A stretch of DNA of 64,000 nucleotides from Rubrivirga sp. SAORIC476 (GTDB taxonomy: Bacteria > Bacteroidota > Rhodothermia > Rhodothermales > Rubricoccaceae): positions 452,040 to 516,039 of the forward strand of contig NZ_MVOI01000006.1 in NCBI RefSeq assembly GCF_002283555.1, given 5' to 3'. The position numbers and the translations under genes are program-made. The notes under the pieces were generated by a model that ran no database searches, was not told the origin of the DNA, and saw only the letters and a list, made by a program, of their open reading frames with translations. Position 1 is the stretch's first letter, and each line of letters begins with the position of its first letter. This document shows positions 60,756 to 64,000 of this stretch, in pieces.

Positions 60756-61469
60756 ATGTCTGACGCCCCCCGTCGCCGCCCGCTCGGCTTGCTCCTCGCC
60801 GTCGCCCTGATCGCGGCGTTCCTGGGCGCGGTCGCCGTGTGGACGCTGGGCCTCCCGGACGTGCTGACCGAGGACGAACTGCGCGGCATCGTGACGACCC
60901 AGATCCAGTCCGAGGCGGCCGAGGGCTTCGTGGTCACCGGTCGGCTCTCGTCGACGCTGTCCGGGTCGAGCGCGCGGCGCTGGCGGCTCCGCATCCTGAA
61001 CCTGGAGACGGGCCGCGCCGAGGTCACCGTCCGCGTCCCGGCGACGATGACCTACGGCTTCTCGCTCGACGCCTTCGACGCCGACGCGATCCGCTTCCGC
61101 GAGGATGGCGTCGTGGAGGTCGTGCTGCCGCCGCTGTCGGTCTTCTCCGTCGAGCCCGAACTGGAGGACGCCGAGGTCGACATCGACCTGTCCGGTCAGG
61201 CCCGGCTGACGCCCTCGATCACCGAGCGGACGGTCGAGCAGACGCTCCACCGCGTCCGCCCGGCGCTCCGCGAGCAGGCCGAGCAGCACCTCCGCGACTC
61301 CGACCAGCCCGCCGTCAACTCGGCGCGTGCGCTCCGCCGCGTCCTCGCCGCGCCGCTGGAGGCCGCGGGCGTCGACCTGGACGCCGTCCGCTTCCGCTTC
61401 GTCGTCGCCCCGGGCGACACGCTCGACATCGCCCCCGAGGGCACCCGCCGTACCGTCCCCGCCGAATGA
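60756..61469 (+). CDS. DUF4230-like membrane-anchored protein
   Basis: A 237-residue protein with an N-terminal anchor (LGLLLAVALIAAFLGAVAVWTLGLP, about 10-35). The rest resembles DUF4230: GRAEVTVRVPATMTYGFSLDAFDADAIRFREDGVVEVVLPPLSVFSVEPELEDAEVDIDLSG, followed by a helical section with VRPALREQAEQHLRDSDQPAV. The family has no known activity. It overlaps the next membrane protein by ATGA, and the two are probably one operon. Confidence 0.65.
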   Translation: MSDAPRRRPLGLLLAVALIAAFLGAVAVWTLGLPDVLTEDELRGIVTTQIQSEAAEGFVVTGRLSSTLSGSSARRWRLRILNLETGRAEVTVRVPATMTYGFSLDAFDADAIRFREDGVVEVVLPPLSVFSVEPELEDAEVDIDLSGQARLTPSITERTVEQTLHRVRPALREQAEQHLRDSDQPAVNSARALRRVLAAPLEAAGVDLDAVRFRFVVAPGDTLDIAPEGTRRTVPAE

Positions 61470-62110
61470 CCTGGCCCTGGTCCCGCCCCGCCCGACAGGC
61501 ACCCGCCTACGTCGACACCCCCGCCGGCCTCCTCTCCGCCGACGGCACCCACTACCGGACGACGGAGCCGCTGCTCCGCGAGTACGCCGGCCCGGTCGTC
61601 GAGGCGGTCGGGCTGGGGACGCTGCTCCAGCGCGCGGGCGTCTGGCTGCGCTCGCCGCAGACGATCACGACGCTGCTGCTGCCGATCCTGCTGTTCGCGC
61701 TCCCGTGGTGGGGCGCCGTGGCCGTCGCGCTGCTCGTCTACGCGCTGTGGAGCGCCGCCGCGCCCGGCCTCGTCGCCCCCGGCTTCATCGGGACGCTGAA
61801 GGTGCTGGAGCACCCGGTGGTGCAGGGCCTGCTGTACGTGGGCGTGCTGAGCGCGTTCGCGTCCTCAGGCAACCTCGCCGCCATGTGGACCGGCGTGGCG
61901 GGCTTCGTGGCCCTCCGCCTCGGGCTGGTCGCGGCCGTGCTCGGCCCCGTCATCCGCCCGATCCAGCAGACGCTCCACCCGCTCCCTCCGGCCGACCAGA
62001 CGCTTCGCGCGCTGATCGTCCGCGAGGCGCTCCTGCGCGGGGTGTCGCTGCCGGGCATCGACGCCATCGAGGCGAAGGTGCGCGACTTCTGGAAGCGGGG
62101 GAAGACGTAG
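61466..62110 (+). CDS. Membrane protein of unknown function
   Basis: A 214-residue protein starting at the ATG overlapping the preceding stop. Hydrophobic segments at about 68-95 (TITTLLLPILLFALPWWGAVAVALLVYALW), 115-140 and 145-170, then a basic amphipathic C-terminus (REALLRGVSLPGIDAIEAKVRDFWKRGK). I recognise no family. Coupling to the DUF4230-like gene suggests a joint role in the envelope. Confidence 0.65.
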   Translation: MTWPWSRPARQAPAYVDTPAGLLSADGTHYRTTEPLLREYAGPVVEAVGLGTLLQRAGVWLRSPQTITTLLLPILLFALPWWGAVAVALLVYALWSAAAPGLVAPGFIGTLKVLEHPVVQGLLYVGVLSAFASSGNLAAMWTGVAGFVALRLGLVAAVLGPVIRPIQQTLHPLPPADQTLRALIVREALLRGVSLPGIDAIEAKVRDFWKRGKT

Positions 62111-62117
62111 GCTGGGG

Positions 62118-62600
62118 TCACCCCCCGCGCAGCTTCGCGAGCATCTCCGGGTCCAGCAGGTCCGCCAGCGACGAGGACGCCGAGGCGGGCGCCTCGCCCT
62201 TGGAGCGGTTCCGGGTGTCGTCGCGCCGTCCGCCTCCCCGTGCGTCGTTCCGACCGCCCCCGCCTCGGGGCGCATCCCGACGGGGTCGGGGCTCTGGCGT
62301 GGCCGACGCTTCCGCCGAGGCGGGCGGCTCCGGCTTCGGAACCGTCTTGGTCGACAGGTCGACCTTCTCGCGCATCACGAGGCCGCCGCCGAAGTCCTGG
62401 ATCGGCTGCTTGCGGGAGGTCGTCCCGGCGGGCTTGACGGACAGGTCGAGCGTGCGCCCGGCCTTGACCTCCGGGTCGGGCGTCACGGGCGGGCGCGGCG
62501 TCGGCTCGGGCGTCGGCACACCGGGGCCGGTGGAGAAGTCCAGGGTGCCACCGGCGCGCACGTCGGTGCGGGGCGGGGTCGTCGGGGAGTCGTCGGCCAT
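62118..62600 (-). CDS. Disordered Pro/Arg-rich protein
   Basis: A 160-residue low-complexity protein, MADDSPTTPPRTDVRAGG. Three similar short units appear: AGGTLDFSTGPG, AGRTLDLSVKPAG and REKVDLSTKTVPK. An Arg/Gly-rich tract (RRDAPRGGGGRNDARGGGRRDD) resembles RNA-binding RGG sequences, followed by a helical end (LADLLDPEMLAKLRGG). No family recognised, and part may be GC bias, but the ordered repeats support a real gene. Confidence 0.55.
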   Translation of the reverse strand: MADDSPTTPPRTDVRAGGTLDFSTGPGVPTPEPTPRPPVTPDPEVKAGRTLDLSVKPAGTTSRKQPIQDFGGGLVMREKVDLSTKTVPKPEPPASAEASATPEPRPRRDAPRGGGGRNDARGGGRRDDTRNRSKGEAPASASSSLADLLDPEMLAKLRGG

Positions 62601-62624
62601 CGGAGTGGAGGAGCGGCCCGGAAA

Positions 62625-63695
62625 CTACGGGTGTGAGGCACGCCTGCTCGCGCTCCCCGACCGCCGGACGCGCACCTGCCACGCGGCGACGGCCTGCGCG
62701 ATCACCAGCCCACCGAGGAGCGTCAGCGGACTGCCGAAGAAGATGCCGCCCATCAGTGCGCCGTAGCCGTGGGCGGCCGAGTCGCCGAGATCGGCTCCGG
62801 TGGCGACGAGCGCGATGCGGGCGACGGTCGCCACCACCGCCGCGAGGAACGACCCGGGCAGCGCTGCCCAGTGGCTGCGCGTGGTCCGGGCCACCAGCCG
62901 CCCGCCGAGGAATCCGATGAACAGCAGGATAGCCATCGGCACGACGAGCGCGGCGATGCGAAAGGGGACGACGAGCGCCGGAGTCGGGGCGCGTACCGAG
63001 ACGGCCAGGATGTCGCCGGGGACGCCCCGGAAGCGGCCGGTCAGCGCGCCTGCTTCCTCACGGAGCGGCAGCGACGTGGCGACCTCCCAGTCCGGCGGCG
63101 CCAGGACGGCTACCTCCAGCACGTCGAACCCGGCCCAGAGGCGGGCGGGCGCTAGGCTGTAGGCGAGCTGCCAGATCCGGTTCGGGTGCTCGCCCGAGTC
63201 GTACGACCCGAGCAGGACCCGGTACGCCACGCGGATGCTGTGCTGGCCCGGCGGGATCGTCACCTCGAAGCGGAGGCCGGTGGGCGTGCCGAGGGTCTCG
63301 TCGGCCTCATAGGGCGCCGCGTCGCCGTCGAGCGCGGGCGTCTGGGTGGCGCTCCGCCAGGACGCGGGCACGGCCAGCGAGTCGACCATCCGGGCTGTCA
63401 CGGGCTGCTCGTCGAGCCACACCTCGGGCTGGCCGATGTCGTCGCCGAGGGCGAGGAAGTCGAGCGGCAGCGTCCGCGCCTCGCCCCGGTTGACGATCCG
63501 GTACTCGGCCTCGACGATGCCGTAGCGCCGCGCCAGCCCCAGCGGGCGCAGGTCGAGGGTGAGCGCCTCGCGGGCGATGCGGAGCCCGTCGAGCGCGGCG
63601 GACGGCTCGCCCGCGGGCGTCCCCGGCTGGACCGGGTTCGCCATGTTGGCGGACGCCGCCGGGGCGAGCAGGAGGAGGAGCAGAAGAAGTCGCAT
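62625..63695 (-). CDS. Secreted membrane protein, unknown function
   Basis: A 356-residue protein from ATG 63695 (MRLLLLLLLLAPAASA, signal peptide). Beta-rich extracytoplasmic part to about residue 240 (ALTLDLRPLGLARRYGIVEAEYRIVNRGEARTLPLDFLALGDDIGQPEVWLDEQPV and FEVTIPPGQHSIRVAYRVLLG), then two or three membrane segments (PFRIAALVVPMAILLFIGFLGGRL, FLAAVVATVARIALVATG, PLTLLGGLVIAQAVAAW). No family recognised. The start is chosen for the signal peptide; further upstream the frame is junk. Confidence 0.7.
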   Translation of the reverse strand: MRLLLLLLLLAPAASANMANPVQPGTPAGEPSAALDGLRIAREALTLDLRPLGLARRYGIVEAEYRIVNRGEARTLPLDFLALGDDIGQPEVWLDEQPVTARMVDSLAVPASWRSATQTPALDGDAAPYEADETLGTPTGLRFEVTIPPGQHSIRVAYRVLLGSYDSGEHPNRIWQLAYSLAPARLWAGFDVLEVAVLAPPDWEVATSLPLREEAGALTGRFRGVPGDILAVSVRAPTPALVVPFRIAALVVPMAILLFIGFLGGRLVARTTRSHWAALPGSFLAAVVATVARIALVATGADLGDSAAHGYGALMGGIFFGSPLTLLGGLVIAQAVAAWQVRVRRSGSASRRASHP

Positions 63696-63770
63696 GGCCC
63701 GAAGATCGCCCGAGTGCAGGACGTGCGGAAGGAGGGGCGTCCGGAGGTGAGGGCTCCGCGTGCTCCGCAC

Positions 63771-64000
63771 TCACCCCTTCCGCCGCTTCGCCCGGGCCGT
63801 CGGCGTGGCGTCGAGCGGGTTCTCGGGCCAGTGGTGCTTCGGGTAGCGCCCGCGCAGGTCCTTCCGCACGTCGAAGTAGGCGTCGCGCCAGAACGAGGCG
63901 AGGTCGGCGGTGACCTGGACGGGCCGCTGGGCCGGGCTGAGCAGGTGCATCAGGACGGGCAGCGTGCCGCCGAGCACGCGCGGGGTGGTCTCCATCCCGA
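63771..64000 (-). CDS. hrpB: ATP-dependent helicase HrpB, C-terminal end only
   Basis: This is 76 codons of the C-terminal end of a gene that runs off the window. PVLMHLLSPAQRPVQVTADLASFWRDAYFDVRKDLRGRYPKHHWPENPL matches the end of HrpB-type DEAH RNA helicases (PVLVHLLSPAQRP.QVT.DL..FW...Y..VRKDLRGRYP.H.WPEDP). The stop is at 63771. HrpB works on RNA structures; its exact substrate is unknown. Confidence 0.85.
   Translation of the reverse strand, partial: GMETTPRVLGGTLPVLMHLLSPAQRPVQVTADLASFWRDAYFDVRKDLRGRYPKHHWPENPLDATPTARAKRRKG

Overview
The window reads as a very GC-rich chromosome segment (roughly 70 percent by eye) from the Bacteroidota/Rhodothermota side of the tree, most like a Rubricoccaceae-type marine bacterium. 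The evidence is a C-terminal type IX secretion sorting domain on a secreted glycosidase, a type III glutamine synthetase, TAnnTTTG-like promoter elements with few Shine-Dalgarno sequences, a DUF368 lipid carrier gene and several FG-GAP/UnbV proteins. The taxonomic placement is an inference. Genes are densely packed on both strands; most wide open frames opposite real genes are GC-driven shadows and are left out.

Layout. 1-4 kb: a secreted protein fragment, a membrane protein, a hotdog thioesterase, two tandem paralogues of an unrecognised family, a DUF6314 protein and two EutN/CcmL microcompartment vertex proteins. 4-5.3 kb: two head-to-head genes that both seem to lack their 5' ends, bracketed by repeats. 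5.3-11.6 kb: the infC-rpmI-rplT-pheS-pheT translation operon followed by DUF368; infC most likely starts at ATA. 11.7-18.5 kb: a sulfotransferase, a CsaA-like tRNA-binding protein, an esterase lipoprotein, thrS, a CsbD-like protein and a PF14907-type nucleotidyltransferase. 18.5-28.7 kb: a lasso-peptide locus (B2 diverging from a tight B1-kinase-sulfotransferase-cyclase-precursor operon) followed by a permease fused to FG-GAP/UnbV repeats and a second UnbV lipoprotein. 28.8-34.2 kb: MFS transporter, sufS-sufE, GH20 hexosaminidase and ogt. 34.4-39.5 kb: one 1698-residue GH16/beta-helix/T9SS protein. 39.6-48.9 kb: glutamine synthetase III, an Lrp regulator, a small membrane protein, tRNA-Met, metH with a structured leader, cupin, DUF922 and enoyl-CoA hydratase. 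49-52.4 kb: bioY, a lipoprotein, a NarL-type response regulator and a VWA protein. 52.5-57.7 kb: a small surface-polysaccharide cluster (GT4, GT2, pyruvyl transferase, flippase). 57.8-64 kb: two BMC-domain shell proteins coupled to a YbbR protein, then transporters, membrane proteins and the end of hrpB.

Two systems stand out. First, the lasso locus carries an HPr-kinase-like gene and a sulfotransferase, and its 50-residue precursor ends in Tyr-Ala-Ser. Paeninodin-type lasso peptides, which are phosphorylated on a C-terminal Ser, have a similar end, so a doubly tailored (phosphorylated and sulfated) product is a testable idea. Second, microcompartment shell genes occur as two pairs about 54 kb apart (two pentamer types and two hexamer types) with no signature enzyme in the window. 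One hexamer carries a Rho_N/SAP-like tail and its stop codon overlaps the start of a YbbR gene.

A short palindrome, CCGCCTCGG-NN-CCGAGGCGG, recurs more than ten times, mostly where convergent genes meet but also inside two coding sequences, where it encodes Arg-Leu-Gly-Pro-Glu-Ala.
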